From: Proteus sp. FME41
GTDB taxonomy: Bacteria; Pseudomonadota; Gammaproteobacteria; Enterobacterales; Enterobacteriaceae
Assembly (NCBI RefSeq): GCF_014897315.1
Contig: NZ_JABUYL010000007.1
Span: 123,863 to 187,862, forward strand
Direction of reading: 5' to 3'
Length of the DNA stretch: 64,000 nt
The stretch's first letter is position 1. Every line of letters begins with the position of its first letter. The notes under the pieces were generated by a model. The model was not told the DNA's origin and made no database searches. It saw nothing but the letters and a program-made list of their open reading frames with translations. A program made the translations under genes and the position numbers. Shown in pieces: positions 24,028-33,142 of this stretch.

Positions 24028-25392
24028 ATGGCTAATAAAATAGAACATCTCGATACGTTAGCGCTAGAAATAGAAAAACACGTGGGCGGGTTTCAAAATG
24101 TGGTTACCCTAACACATTGTATGACCCGTATTCGTTTGATTTTAAAAGACAGTTCATTATTTAATACAGACGCTTTAAAGCAAGTCGAAGGCGTTAAAGG
24201 TGTTGTATTTAATGGTGAGCAGCATCAAGTGATTGTAGGAATGGGAACAGCCGCAAAAGTGTATTCCATTATGAATAAGCGTATGCAAGCAGGCTCAGAA
24301 AATAACGAAGAAACCCCAGCGTCAACACCAGTGAAAAAAGGGTTTTCTATTCGTCGCATGCTCAATACATTAGCGGCTATTTTTGTTCCTACGATCCCTG
24401 CATTAATTGGTTGTGGTTTGATCATGGGGCTGATTAATATTATTCGTTTAATAGCGCCGGGCTTGGTTGAGCAATTCCCTGAATTATTTAAGTTATTAAA
24501 ATTAATGGGGAGTACGGTGTTTGTGTATCTTTCTATTATGATAGGGATAAATACCGCGAAAGAGTTAGGTGCTTCAACCTCGATTGGTGCAGTAATGGCA
24601 GGATTATTAGCCATGCCAGGGCTTGCCGATATCACTTTATTGGGTGAGAAATTACAGCCAAATAGTGGCGGGATCTTTGCTGTATTAATGGTGGTGGTGT
24701 TCTCTTCAAAATTAGAATTATGGTTTCGTAGTATCGTTAAAGAGAGCCTCGATCTTATCTTAACGCCGTTTGTAACGATTTTAGTCTCTTCACTTGTGGC
24801 GATTATGATATTCCAACCAATTGGTCATTACCTTAATCAGTTATTAGCGCAAGGCGTATCATTATCACTTTTAAACCAAGGGGGTGGCGCAGTTGTAACA
24901 GGTGCGGCGTTAGGGGGAAGTTTCTTATTTTTACTCTTAACGGGATTACATCAAGGGTTAATTCCTATTCATACCGAAATCTTAAATACTTTTGGTTTAA
25001 ATTATCTGTTCCCTATTTTAGCCATGGGCGGAATGGGGCAAGTAGGCTCTTGTTTTTGGGTTTACTTACGTACTAAAAACCAACGTTTAAAGAAAACATT
25101 AATGGGCGCATTGCCTGTGGGTATTTTCGGTGTTGGTGAGCCGTTACTATTTGGTGTTTCTCTTCCATTAGGAAAACCTTTTGTGGCGGGATGTATTGGT
25201 GGTGCTGCTGGTGGTGCATTAATGGCCTATTTCCAAGTTGGGATCATTATTCCATTTGGTACTGCTGGGTTATCATTAATTCCATTAGTGGGTGATGGGC
25301 AAATTATTAAGTTCTTGATCGCGGTATTAGGTGCATGGATTGTCGGTTTTATTGCCAGTATGCTGATGGGTTTTACCGATCCAGAGAAATAA
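24028..25392 (+). CDS. murP: MurNAc-specific PTS enzyme IIBC
   Basis: The 454-residue protein imports and phosphorylates N-acetylmuramic acid. The EIIB domain (about 1-85) has the phosphorylated Cys in LTHCMTRIRL. The EIIC domain follows, with about ten membrane segments and GHQGLIPIH-like TGLHQGLIPIHTE, then FGVGEPLLFGVSLPL. No EIIA domain is fused or adjacent, as in E. coli MurP, so the glucose EIIA (Crr) probably supplies phosphate. It sits 39 bases after murQ. Confidence 0.9.
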   Translation: MANKIEHLDTLALEIEKHVGGFQNVVTLTHCMTRIRLILKDSSLFNTDALKQVEGVKGVVFNGEQHQVIVGMGTAAKVYSIMNKRMQAGSENNEETPASTPVKKGFSIRRMLNTLAAIFVPTIPALIGCGLIMGLINIIRLIAPGLVEQFPELFKLLKLMGSTVFVYLSIMIGINTAKELGASTSIGAVMAGLLAMPGLADITLLGEKLQPNSGGIFAVLMVVVFSSKLELWFRSIVKESLDLILTPFVTILVSSLVAIMIFQPIGHYLNQLLAQGVSLSLLNQGGGAVVTGAALGGSFLFLLLTGLHQGLIPIHTEILNTFGLNYLFPILAMGGMGQVGSCFWVYLRTKNQRLKKTLMGALPVGIFGVGEPLLFGVSLPLGKPFVAGCIGGAAGGALMAYFQVGIIIPFGTAGLSLIPLVGDGQIIKFLIAVLGAWIVGFIASMLMGFTDPEK

Positions 25393-25416
25393 ATAAGAAA
25401 TCAAAAGGATAACAAA

Positions 25417-26268
25417 ATGTCTACGCTGACCAAAAAGTTGGAAAGTTTGCTAATACAAGGCAAAGGTACAGAACAACGTATTGCTCATTATCTATTAGAG
25501 AATAGTGAGAATATTGCCAGTATGAATGCGGCTGATCTGGCACTTAAAGCAGGTGTAAGCAGTGCTTCTGTTATCCGTTTTTCTCGTCAAATGGGATATC
25601 GCGGTTACCCCGAATTTAAAATTGATTATCTTTCAGAAGAAAAGCAACAAAAAAGCAGTGGCGATATTCTTTACGGTAATTTAGCGAAAACAGACCCGAC
25701 GGAACTAATTATTTCAAAAACAGGGCATCTATTTACTAGCGCTATTCAGGATTCATTGGCTTTACTAGATCCCAAGAGTATTGATCTACTGGCTGAAAAA
25801 ATGGTATCTGCAAAGCGTATCGTATTATTTGGTATTGGTGCCTCTGCGGTTGTTGCGAGTGATATTTTTCATAAACTCATTCGAGTCAATAAGAACGCAT
25901 TATTCAGCTCAGACCTTCATGCTCAACTGGCTTATTCTGCAAACGTATCGGCAGATGATTTTGCAATTGCAGTCACTGCGCGTGGCAATACTGCTGATAT
26001 TAATCGGATGTTGAAATCAGCAAAAAATGAAGGTTGTTTAACAATGGCATTAACGCGTTTTGGACAAGATGAAGCAACTCGATTATCCGATTATACATTG
26101 CCTTATTTTTATGATGAGCAACATTCACAATTAGGCGTGATTACACCACAGGTTCTGCAAATGGTGGCTTTTGATGTTCTGTTTTTTAAATATATGACAT
26201 TAGCCAATGAGTCAGCAGAAAAAGCTTTATTAAAAGGGCGTGAAGCTGTTATGCAAGGAAATCAATAA
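25417..26268 (+). CDS. murR: MurR/RpiR-family transcriptional regulator
   Basis: The 283-residue protein has an N-terminal RpiR helix-turn-helix (ADLALKAGVSSASVIRFSRQMGYRG, given as two parts: ADLALKAGVSSA and SVIRFSRQMGY) and a C-terminal SIS sugar-phosphate domain (RIVLFGIGASAVVASDIF, then VTARGNTADIN). By analogy with E. coli MurR it represses the operon until MurNAc-6-phosphate appears. It is the third gene, 24 bases after murP, and its stop overlaps the next start in TAATG. The likely operators are the dyads at 23013-23059. Confidence 0.85.
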   Translation: MSTLTKKLESLLIQGKGTEQRIAHYLLENSENIASMNAADLALKAGVSSASVIRFSRQMGYRGYPEFKIDYLSEEKQQKSSGDILYGNLAKTDPTELIISKTGHLFTSAIQDSLALLDPKSIDLLAEKMVSAKRIVLFGIGASAVVASDIFHKLIRVNKNALFSSDLHAQLAYSANVSADDFAIAVTARGNTADINRMLKSAKNEGCLTMALTRFGQDEATRLSDYTLPYFYDEQHSQLGVITPQVLQMVAFDVLFFKYMTLANESAEKALLKGREAVMQGNQ

Positions 26269-27056
26269 TGTTACTTATCACCACATTAGCGGTGGGGGCG
26301 GTTATTGGTTTAATTATTAGCACAACAGGCGTGGGTGGTGGTGTTATTGTTTTACCTGTGTTGACGTATTTCTTTGGCATGAATGCATTAATGGCAGTGG
26401 CAACCGCCAATTTATTATCCATGTTGATGAAAATCACCTCATCTTATATGCATTTTCGTCTTGGCAATATTCCCTTTAAAAGAGCGCTAATTGTATTAGG
26501 AATAATGCTACCAAGTACCTTTTTAGCCAGTATTTTGGTTAATTATTTAGGTTCATTAGAGCAGTATCAGCAACAAGTTGAATGGGGAATTAATGCGCTT
26601 GTGGTTGCTGCCATAGTTTTTTCTCTGTTTCTCTTTATTCAGAGGATGTTTTTCTCATTACCTCCCGTTGTGGTTGAAAATACAGCATTAGCGCCTTTAA
26701 ATATAAAAGCACTATTACTTCCAGCAATTGCTGCGGGGGTTATTTTAGGTGCGACAGGGGTGGGTGGTGGTGTAGTTGTATTACCGTTATTGCTACGTTA
26801 TGCGAACCTTTCTATTAAGCAAGCTATTGGTACTTCTATATTTACCACAACATTGTTATCAGGATCTTCTGCACTGGCTTATATGCAAGATGGGCATACC
26901 GATATTCATTTGGCCTTGTTGTTATTTTTAGGATCGCTGATCACTATTCCGCTGTCTAAGTGGTTGTTGATCAGAATGCCTGACAGAGTGTTTCAGTATG
27001 CGACTTTGATTTTGATTATTTGTAGTGCTGTAATGATGTTAGCTAAATTATTTTAG
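26268..27056 (+). CDS. TauE/SafE-family membrane exporter, last gene of the mur operon
   Basis: The 262-residue protein has about eight transmembrane segments in two repeats, each with a glycine-rich STTGVGGGVIVLP or GATGVGGGVVVLP motif, typical of the TauE/SafE family of sulfite, sulfoacetate or organic-anion exporters. Its ATG overlaps the murR stop (TAATG), so it is translationally coupled to the MurNAc genes. The substrate is unknown. Export of lactate released by MurQ, or of another anion, is possible but speculative. Confidence 0.8.
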   Translation: MLLITTLAVGAVIGLIISTTGVGGGVIVLPVLTYFFGMNALMAVATANLLSMLMKITSSYMHFRLGNIPFKRALIVLGIMLPSTFLASILVNYLGSLEQYQQQVEWGINALVVAAIVFSLFLFIQRMFFSLPPVVVENTALAPLNIKALLLPAIAAGVILGATGVGGGVVVLPLLLRYANLSIKQAIGTSIFTTTLLSGSSALAYMQDGHTDIHLALLLFLGSLITIPLSKWLLIRMPDRVFQYATLILIICSAVMMLAKLF

Positions 27057-27257
27057 TTATTCTGTATAATGATATTAATCTAGTTTTTTATGCTGTTATC
27101 GAGGTTGTTTTTTAAACTTCTAGAGAGGTGATCTAGCTCTCATTTTTAGTGGCGATAAAAAATAAACTGAAAAAAAGGTTGTTAATTTGTAGAAGTTATG
27201 TTTTTTTAAATACAGATAACACGTAAACACATCATTAAATTACTTGATAGGTAACCC

Positions 27258-27356
27258 ATGATCATCACTACTCTACTACAAAGCCTACGACTAACAGCGC
27301 ACCTTGCGGCTGTGGTTGTCGTGCGTGTGGTGGTGGTCGTCGGCAAAGCGCCGTAA
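27258..27356 (+). CDS. ivbL: ilvB operon leader peptide IvbL
   Basis: The 32-codon ORF ends in AAVVVVRVVVVVGKAP, almost identical to E. coli IvbL. The run of nine valines with several leucines before it makes ribosome speed depend on charged Val- and Leu-tRNA. A shortage stalls the ribosome here and prevents the terminator at 27384 from forming. It begins 207 bases upstream of ilvB. Confidence 0.95.
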   Translation: MIITTLLQSLRLTAHLAAVVVVRVVVVVGKAP

Positions 27357-27383
27357 CGGGTCCGAATCAACACAGTTTCGAAA

Positions 27384-27420
27384 CCCCGCCGGCGCACTAA
27401 CCGGGCGGGGTTTTTCTTTT
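27384..27420 (+). terminator. ilvB attenuator (rho-independent terminator)
   Basis: CCCCGCCGG (27384-27392) pairs with CCGGGCGGGG (27401-27410) with one bulge, followed by TTTTTCTTTT. It lies 28 bases after the leader peptide stop and is the terminator arm of the Val/Leu attenuation system. Confidence 0.92.
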
Positions 27421-27464
27421 CTACCCGCCCATCAAGTCCGGCTTAAAACAAAGGACAGATAAAA

Positions 27465-29159
27465 ATGGGTGATCAACAAGAAAACGCCACAAGCAGAACG
27501 TTTACAGGCGCACAATTAATTGTTTATTTATTGGAACGGCAAGGGATTACCACAATTGCTGGGCTTCCCGGAGGCGCTGCACTTCCTCTGTATGATGCTT
27601 TAAGTCAAAGCCAATCTATTCGCCATATTTTAACCCGCCATGAGCAAGGGGCCGGTTTTATTGCACAAGGAATGGCAAGAACAAATGGTAAACCTGCAGT
27701 GTGTATCGCCTCAAGTGGTCCTGGTGCAACGAACTTAGTGACGGCCATTGCGGATGCTAAACTGGATTCCATTCCTTTAGTTTGTATTACAGGGCAAGTC
27801 TCTTCAGCGATGATCGGAACGGATGCTTTCCAAGAAGTTGATACCTATGGCATGTCCATTCCTATCACTAAGCATAATTATTTAGTGCGTGATATTGCTG
27901 AGTTACCTGACATTATTTGTGATGCGTTTCGTTTAGCAATGTCGGGTAGACCAGGCCCTGTTTGGGTTGACGTGCCAAAAGATATTCAACAAGCTACAAT
28001 TACGTTAGACGCATTACCCCCTATTCCACAAAAAGATCCTGTTCCCGCATTTAATACTGATTTAGTGATACAAGCGGCGCAAATGATTAATCAGGCTAAA
28101 AAACCCGTTTTATACTTAGGGGGAGGGATCATTAGCTCTGAGGCATGTAAAGAAGCGATTGAATTAGCAGAAAAAAATAACCTACCTACCACAATGACCT
28201 TAATGGGATTAGGATTAATGCCACCTTCGCATCCTCTGTATTTGGGGATGTTGGGTATGCATGCAACTCGTAGTACCAATTTTATTTTAGAAGAAGCGGA
28301 TCTGTTAATTGTGTTAGGAGCTCGATTTGACGACCGAGCAATTGGTAAAGCAGAAAAATTTTGTCCTAATGCCAAAATTATCCATGTTGATATTGATCGA
28401 GCTGAAATTAGTAAGATCAAACGCCCTGATATTGCGATCCACGCGGATGCAAAATCGGTGTTGTCACTATTATTGCCATTAATCAATACAAATAAGCGCA
28501 ATGACTGGATTGAGAAAACGACAACATTAAAACAAGAATTTCCATTGGAAATGAAGAATTCAGACAATATTCTTAGTGGTTATGGCATTGTATTAGCGGC
28601 TGCAAATTGTGTGGATGATGATGCAATTATTACGACTGATGTAGGACAACACCAGATGTGGGTGGCGCAAGCTTATCCGTTAAATCGACCTCGACAATGG
28701 TTAACGTCTGGCGGCTTAGGCACGATGGGATTCGGTTTACCAGCAGCAATTGGTGCCGCATTAGCTGAACCAGATAAGAAAATCCTCTGCTTTTCAGGGG
28801 ATGGCAGTATTATGATGAATATTCAAGAGCTTGCTACTGCGGCTGAACACCAATTAGATATTAAGATTATTGTGATCAATAATCAGGCGTTGGGATTAGT
28901 TCATCAACAACAAACGCTCTTTTTTGATAAGCGTATTTATGCTGCAGCTTATCCTTATCAAACTGATTTTATTCGAATCGCACAAGGTTTTGGTTTAGAT
29001 ACCTGTGACTTAAATCAAGAAGCTGATCCCGCGGCAGCACTACAAGCCGCAATTGATAAGCCGGGCCCGTGTTTAATTCATGTCATGATTGATATTCATG
29101 AAAAAGTATTTCCAATGGTTCCGCCAGGGGCGGCAAATATCGAGATGATAGGAGCATAA
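27465..29159 (+). CDS. ilvB: Acetolactate synthase I large subunit
   Basis: The 564-residue ThDP enzyme makes acetolactate for valine, leucine and isoleucine synthesis. Thiamine-activating Glu is in [13 protein letters not shown], the ThDP-Mg motif is [10 protein letters not shown] with NNQALGLV, and the FAD region includes [15 protein letters not shown]. It follows the ivbL attenuator by 45 bases with AAAGGA before the ATG, and ilvN comes 4 bases after its stop. Confidence 0.96.
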   Translation: MGDQQENATSRTFTGAQLIVYLLERQGITTIAGLPGGAALPLYDALSQSQSIRHILTRHEQGAGFIAQGMARTNGKPAVCIASSGPGATNLVTAIADAKLDSIPLVCITGQVSSAMIGTDAFQEVDTYGMSIPITKHNYLVRDIAELPDIICDAFRLAMSGRPGPVWVDVPKDIQQATITLDALPPIPQKDPVPAFNTDLVIQAAQMINQAKKPVLYLGGGIISSEACKEAIELAEKNNLPTTMTLMGLGLMPPSHPLYLGMLGMHATRSTNFILEEADLLIVLGARFDDRAIGKAEKFCPNAKIIHVDIDRAEISKIKRPDIAIHADAKSVLSLLLPLINTNKRNDWIEKTTTLKQEFPLEMKNSDNILSGYGIVLAAANCVDDDAIITTDVGQHQMWVAQAYPLNRPRQWLTSGGLGTMGFGLPAAIGAALAEPDKKILCFSGDGSIMMNIQELATAAEHQLDIKIIVINNQALGLVHQQQTLFFDKRIYAAAYPYQTDFIRIAQGFGLDTCDLNQEADPAAALQAAIDKPGPCLIHVMIDIHEKVFPMVPPGAANIEMIGA

Positions 29160-29163
29160 TGTT

Positions 29164-29448
29164 ATGACACTACAATCACAACCTATCGCGCTGGAATTGA
29201 TTGTTCGTAATCATCCTGGTGTTATGACCCATATTTGTGGGTTATTTGCTCGTCGCGCATTTAACGTTGATGGCATTTTGTGTTTGCCAATGAAAAATAG
29301 CGATAAAAGCCGTATTTGGCTATTAGTTCAAAAAGATGATCGTCTAATGCAGATGGTGAGTCAGGTAGAAAAGCTTGAAGATGTAAAAGAGGTGAGATTC
29401 AGCGATGACTTACGTGTTTTTGAACAAATGGAAAGTTATTTAAATTAA
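29164..29448 (+). CDS. ilvN: Acetolactate synthase I regulatory (small) subunit
   Basis: The 94-residue ACT-domain protein binds valine and regulates IlvB ([20 protein letters not shown] is the ACT start, the Gly of NHPGVM being the valine site). It is 4 bases after ilvB, the standard arrangement, and the length matches E. coli IlvN (96). A hairpin follows. Confidence 0.95.
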   Translation: MTLQSQPIALELIVRNHPGVMTHICGLFARRAFNVDGILCLPMKNSDKSRIWLLVQKDDRLMQMVSQVEKLEDVKEVRFSDDLRVFEQMESYLN

Positions 29449-29458
29449 TTAATGCAGA

Positions 29459-29492
29459 TTGGCTCTCTCTTTGTGATTAAGAGCGAGCCAAT
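29459..29492. terminator. Hairpin between the convergent ilvN and XRE-cupin genes
   Basis: The arms at 29459-29472 and 29479-29492 (GGCTCTCTCTT and AAGAGCGAGCC) form a stem with one mismatch around 6 bases. The downstream T-run is weak. It probably ends ilvBN. Confidence 0.55.
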
Positions 29493-29499
29493 ATAGCGC

Positions 29500-30078
29500 T
29501 TAAGGGCGATGGTGGTAGTGCTGTTGATTTGGGCTCGACATAATTACAGAGGCGCGTAAATGCCCTTCAACACAAATGTAAGAGTGGGGCGCATTACCAT
29601 GAAAAGCGTAAAAGTCACCCGTTTCTAACAAGACCGTTTCATCATTATCAAAACGCATCATTAATTTGCCAGAATAGATCATGATATGTTCTTGAGTACC
29701 ATCAGCATGAGCAGGGCTATTGATAATTGCGCCATGCTTCATCTCAATATGCCAAATTTCAGTAATATTACCGATACCGATGCGAAATTTAAATTCTTGG
29801 GCATAATCACCCACGATAGGTTTATGTCGTTCTAAACGAGGGTATTCTTCGCGTGTAAAACTAAATAAATCGCCTAAAGGAAAGCCAAGTGCTATCGCGA
29901 TAGCCTCTAGGGTATCGATTCTAGGATTAGAATCACCAGATTCTAATTTTGACAATGCGGCCTTGGATATTCCCGATTTTCTTGATAACTCATTAAGTGA
30001 CAAGTTTCGAGATTGTCTTAATTGTTTGACTTTATTACCAAGGTATTCATTTGTTTTTTTAGGAGGTTGTGGGTTCAT
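29500..30078 (-). CDS. XRE-family regulator with cupin domain
   Basis: The product has 192 residues from ATG 30078; a TTG at 30084 is also in frame. Residues about 15-70 form an XRE helix-turn-helix (SLNELSRKSGISKAALSKLE), and about 110-185 a cupin barrel (GTQEHIMIYSGKL, then LETGDFYAFHGNAPHSY), as in the SutR/PuuR type. Its C-terminus is histidine-rich (HYHHRP). It is divergent from the TauE/SafE-like gene at 30263 and is probably its regulator. The ligand is unknown. Confidence 0.8.
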   Translation of the reverse strand: MNPQPPKKTNEYLGNKVKQLRQSRNLSLNELSRKSGISKAALSKLESGDSNPRIDTLEAIAIALGFPLGDLFSFTREEYPRLERHKPIVGDYAQEFKFRIGIGNITEIWHIEMKHGAIINSPAHADGTQEHIMIYSGKLMMRFDNDETVLLETGDFYAFHGNAPHSYICVEGHLRASVIMSSPNQQHYHHRP

Positions 30079-30262
30079 TGCCAATTCAAAATAGTGTTAG
30101 TTTAAAAGTGTCATTCCGATTAGATAATAACACTAATTAATCGTATTCGGAAAAATGAGATCCTGTTTCTGCTGTATTTTGTGAATAGTCTTACGATAGC
30201 TATTCGATTTTTACTTATTACGCTAATATCTCTCTATAAATGATAACTATTCAAGGCTTTTT

Positions 30263-31009
30263 ATGGTGGACTTACTGAGTTGGTCTGATATTTTTATTTG
30301 CCTACTGACCTTATTTTTTGCTTACGTTATTTTCGGTATGGCAGGATTTGGATCTGCGTTAATTGCGGGCCCCGTATTAGCGCTTTATTTGCCTCTTTCG
30401 ATGATAGTGCCTTTATTGGCATTAATTGATTTAAGTGCTGCCATAGTGAATGTATTAAGAGATGGGAAACAGGCTGATTTTAAAGAGATACGCTATCTTA
30501 TTCCGCTTATTATTATTGGTAGTCTTGTCGGTGCGACAATTTTATTAACCACACGACCTGATTTACTCTCTCTTCTTTTAGGTATCTTCGCTGCTTGCTA
30601 TGCAATCTATGCACTATTTTGGAAAAAACAAGAAAGCCAATTTTCTCAACGCTTGGTTTATCCTTTTGGGTTAATTGGTGGGGTATTTAGCGCATTGTTT
30701 GGTAGTGGTGGTTTTTTATATGCGATTTATTTATCAGGCAGAATTGCAGACAAAAATAAGTTTCGCATCACACAAACGACATTGATTGGCTTTAGTACAT
30801 TAACGCGAGTGGTAATTTTCTTATTTGCAGGTATTTATTGGCAATTGGATATTCTTAAGTTAGCGGTTATTTTCTTACCTGCTATGTTTGCTGGTGTGTG
30901 GTTAGGGCGAAATTTAACATTACGGATGTCGAAAGCACGATTTATGAGTGTGATTTATACCATTGTATTGGCATCGGGTACTGTGCTTATCTACCGTTAT
31001 TTTTCTTAA
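30263..31009 (+). CDS. TauE/SafE-family transporter
   Basis: The 248-residue protein has seven to eight predicted membrane segments and the family pattern GMAGFGSALIAGP in the first half and FGSGGFLYAIYLSG in the second. The family exports sulfite, sulfoacetate or similar anions. It is transcribed away from the XRE-cupin regulator with a 184-base intergenic region, an arrangement often seen when the regulator controls the transporter. It is not close in sequence to the mur-linked member at 26268. Confidence 0.8.
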   Translation: MVDLLSWSDIFICLLTLFFAYVIFGMAGFGSALIAGPVLALYLPLSMIVPLLALIDLSAAIVNVLRDGKQADFKEIRYLIPLIIIGSLVGATILLTTRPDLLSLLLGIFAACYAIYALFWKKQESQFSQRLVYPFGLIGGVFSALFGSGGFLYAIYLSGRIADKNKFRITQTTLIGFSTLTRVVIFLFAGIYWQLDILKLAVIFLPAMFAGVWLGRNLTLRMSKARFMSVIYTIVLASGTVLIYRYFS

Positions 31010-31054
31010 GCGTTGTAGGACAAATGACGGTGAAGTGAGAATATTGTGAAAGGC

Positions 31055-31085
31055 AAAGATCTTCGTGAGTCAAACGGAGATCTTT
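31055..31085 (+). terminator. 12-bp hairpin after the TauE-like gene
   Basis: AAAGATCTTCGT (31055-31066) pairs with ACGGAGATCTTT (31074-31085) with one G-U pair around GAGTCAA. The tail is CTCTG, so termination may be factor-dependent. Confidence 0.5.
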
Positions 31086-31209
31086 CTCTGATTAACATTA
31101 CTTTTTAAGCATGTTTATCTATTTCTTATCCCCTATAATACAACAATATTTTATTTAACCCCCTTTCTTCTATAACTGAGGTTTCTGTTATCCGCAGAAA
31201 CAAAATAAC

Positions 31210-32397
31210 ATGTCATATCAAAACTATCGCCAGTCTGACGTTTTTGCGATAACAACCATCACGGTAAGCATTGGTGTTATCGGGATTGTTATTGGATTAA
31301 CGATCCCTATGGTTGCACTGCGCCTTAACTTGGCCGGTATTAGTGAATCTATTATTGGACTTATTTCTGCAGCTCCTGCTATTGGGATGTTAATTATTTC
31401 ACCGTTTGCTCGGCGAATTGTGCAATGGATTGGTAAACGCTTTGCCATGCTATTGGCAACGATTTTGTCGGCGATAAGTTTATTGCCCTTAATGGGAAGT
31501 TTGTCTTTAGAGCTTTTGTTTCCTCTGCGACTTATAACGGGTATTGCTAGTGGTGTAATGATTTGTTTAGGTGAAACCTGGATTAACGAGCTTTCACCTG
31601 ATAATAAACGAGGCCGGATTTTAGCGGTATATACCACAGTATTTACTATTAGCCAGTTATTAGGGCCTTCAATTATTGCGCTTTATGGCGTCGCAGATAA
31701 GACACCTATTTTAATTAGTGTCTTTATTCATATTATTTCTATTGTCCTGTTTTTAATGATGGATCAGAAAACAGGAGATAAATTACCAAAAGATACACAA
31801 GAGCCTAATTTTTCAATTATACGATTTATTAAAGTTGCCCCTGCGATTTGTGGCGGTATTGTATTCTTTGCTTTTTTTGATGGTACTGTGCTGTCAATGT
31901 TTCCTATTTATGGCCTAAGCTTAGGTCATACTGAAGCGATTGCGGCAATGATGATAAGCGCTATTCTTGCGGGTGATGCGATTATGCAGATGCCTTTTGG
32001 TTGGCTTGCTGATCATATGAACAGAACACGGTTATATCGAATTTGCGGTGTGGTGACATTACTCGCAAGCTTATTATTACCCATTACAATGTCTCATACA
32101 CTGTTGATTTGGCCTCTATTGTTGGTGCTGGGTGCTACAGCAGGTGCGATATACACTATTGCGTTAGTACAAATAGGGCAATATTTCTCAGGTAATGATC
32201 TGATGGTTGCTAATGCGTCTGCGGCGATGTTATGGGGAATTGGTAATCTAGCTGGGCCTTTGCTGGCTGGCGCGATGTCAGAAATTTCTTCATCTTCACT
32301 ACCATTTTTATTGGTTGCCATGACAGGTTTATTCTTAGTATCAACAATGGAACGTTGGAATATAGGCGTTGAAGCACTCAATAGTAGCTCATCTTAA
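31210..32397 (+). CDS. MFS transporter (YcaD-like)
   Basis: The 395-residue product has 12 predicted membrane segments; the motif after TM2 is degraded (RIVQWIGKRFAM) and the second-half motif is GWLADHMNRTRLYR. The sequence style (VALRLNLAGISESIIG, then GETWINELSPDNKRGRILAVY) resembles YcaD-type MFS proteins of unknown substrate. It stands alone, with a hairpin 12 bases after its stop. Confidence 0.8.
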   Translation: MSYQNYRQSDVFAITTITVSIGVIGIVIGLTIPMVALRLNLAGISESIIGLISAAPAIGMLIISPFARRIVQWIGKRFAMLLATILSAISLLPLMGSLSLELLFPLRLITGIASGVMICLGETWINELSPDNKRGRILAVYTTVFTISQLLGPSIIALYGVADKTPILISVFIHIISIVLFLMMDQKTGDKLPKDTQEPNFSIIRFIKVAPAICGGIVFFAFFDGTVLSMFPIYGLSLGHTEAIAAMMISAILAGDAIMQMPFGWLADHMNRTRLYRICGVVTLLASLLLPITMSHTLLIWPLLLVLGATAGAIYTIALVQIGQYFSGNDLMVANASAAMLWGIGNLAGPLLAGAMSEISSSSLPFLLVAMTGLFLVSTMERWNIGVEALNSSSS

Positions 32398-32408
32398 TAT
32401 CATTTCTT

Positions 32409-32449
32409 CTCTATCGTATTTCATTTAGGGTGATAGGAATACGATAGAG
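32409..32449 (+). terminator. Hairpin after the YcaD-like gene
   Basis: CTCTATCGTATT (32409-32420) and AATACGATAGAG (32438-32449) pair perfectly around 17 bases, followed by a mixed CTCTCTTTT stretch. It is a plausible terminator for the MFS gene. Confidence 0.6.
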
Positions 32450-32702
32450 GAACGCTCTCTTTTCCCGATTTCCAAATGTTCAAATTTTATCTTATTGTTT
32501 TTTATAAATGATTATAATTATATTTCGTAATTATACTTATTTTGAAATTTATTAAGAATAATCTAGAAATGCTTATATTGAACAGAAGGTCATTTGCTAA
32601 AACAAGGTTTATTCATCTAATGTTAGAAGTAGAAGATAACACTATCTTCAGATAAAAATAACGAATACTGCAAACCACTAATCGCCACACATTGGGAATG
32701 GG

Positions 32703-32758
32703 AGGTATTATTTATCTAGGCAACTGATTAAAGTGACTAATAATAGATAAATATACCT
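32703..32758. repeat. 15/16-bp imperfect inverted repeat
   Basis: AGGTATTATTTATCTA (32703-32718) is the reverse complement of TAGATAAATATACCT (32744-32758) but for one extra base, with 25 bases between. It is not followed by a T-run. It could be the 5' stem of a small RNA ending at 32903, or a relic of a small mobile element. Confidence 0.5.
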
Positions 32759-32839
32759 AGTTATTATCTTATTTAAAATAAGTTAAATAAAAACAATTAA
32801 TTATTTTGTTTTTCTACTGTGAGATAAGCATGATATTGG

Positions 32840-32903
32840 ATGATTGTACAAAAGTAGAATGATGAGGAAAGTAAATAGTTGCTTTCCTCTTTTTCTTTTT
32901 TTA
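32840..32903 (+). ncRNA. Candidate small RNA ending at an orphan terminator
   Basis: GAGGAAAG (32864-32871) pairs with CTTTCCTC (32882-32889) and is followed by a 14-base T-rich tail to 32903. No protein gene ends within 450 bases upstream, so the terminator implies a short transcript. The 5' end is uncertain: TTGTTT (32806) and TGATAT (32831) make a poor promoter pair with 19-base spacing, giving an RNA of about 60 bases. No known enterobacterial small RNA sequence is recognised. Confidence 0.4.
32864..32903 (+). terminator. Strong rho-independent terminator without an upstream gene
   Basis: A perfect 8-bp stem with a 10-base loop is followed by TTTTTCTTTTTTTT. Orientation is clearly plus, because the other side lacks a T-run. 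Confidence 0.85.
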
Positions 32904-32978
32904 TGACTTTAAATTATCTTTTTATGACATTTTTATTAAAAATGTGTTTTTTCGCTTGATTCTTACCCTAAAAGCACC

Positions 32979-33103
32979 AGATAATCGTTTGCGTCGAATT
33001 CTCTCACTTAATCCACATAAAAAACCAAACGTTTGCTTTTGACTCCCTCTTAAGATTTTTCATCGATAAGAGGTCATTTTAATTGATACGTAATCGTTTT
33101 CGT
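32979..33103 (+). promoter_or_regulatory. Three candidate PurR operators upstream of ghxP
   Basis: Against the consensus ACGCAAACGTTTTCGT, the sites are 32979-32994 (reverse strand, 12 of 16), 33023-33038 (reverse strand, 12 of 16, with the perfect core CAAACGTTTG) and 33088-33103 (ACGTAATCGTTTTCGT, 14 of 16). The third lies 40 bases before the start codon. Repression by PurR with hypoxanthine or guanine would fit a purine permease. Confidence 0.7.
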
Positions 33104-33142
33104 TTTTTGGAGAGTGAACCGTTTTTATGTCAGAGGAATGTA

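Larger units (their letters stand above)
32398..33142 (+). promoter_or_regulatory. 745-bp region between the MFS gene and ghxP
   Basis: No ORF is convincing. It holds a 12-bp hairpin (32409-32449), a long imperfect inverted repeat (32703-32758), a strong orphan terminator (32864-32903) and three PurR-like boxes (32979-33103). The part from 32460 to 32700 is AT-rich with no clear feature. Confidence 0.6.

Noticed and set aside
27206..27397. Minus-strand ORF opposite ivbL
   Set aside because: It is the reverse reading of the Val-codon run and attenuator stem; low-complexity Thr-rich translation without a start signal.
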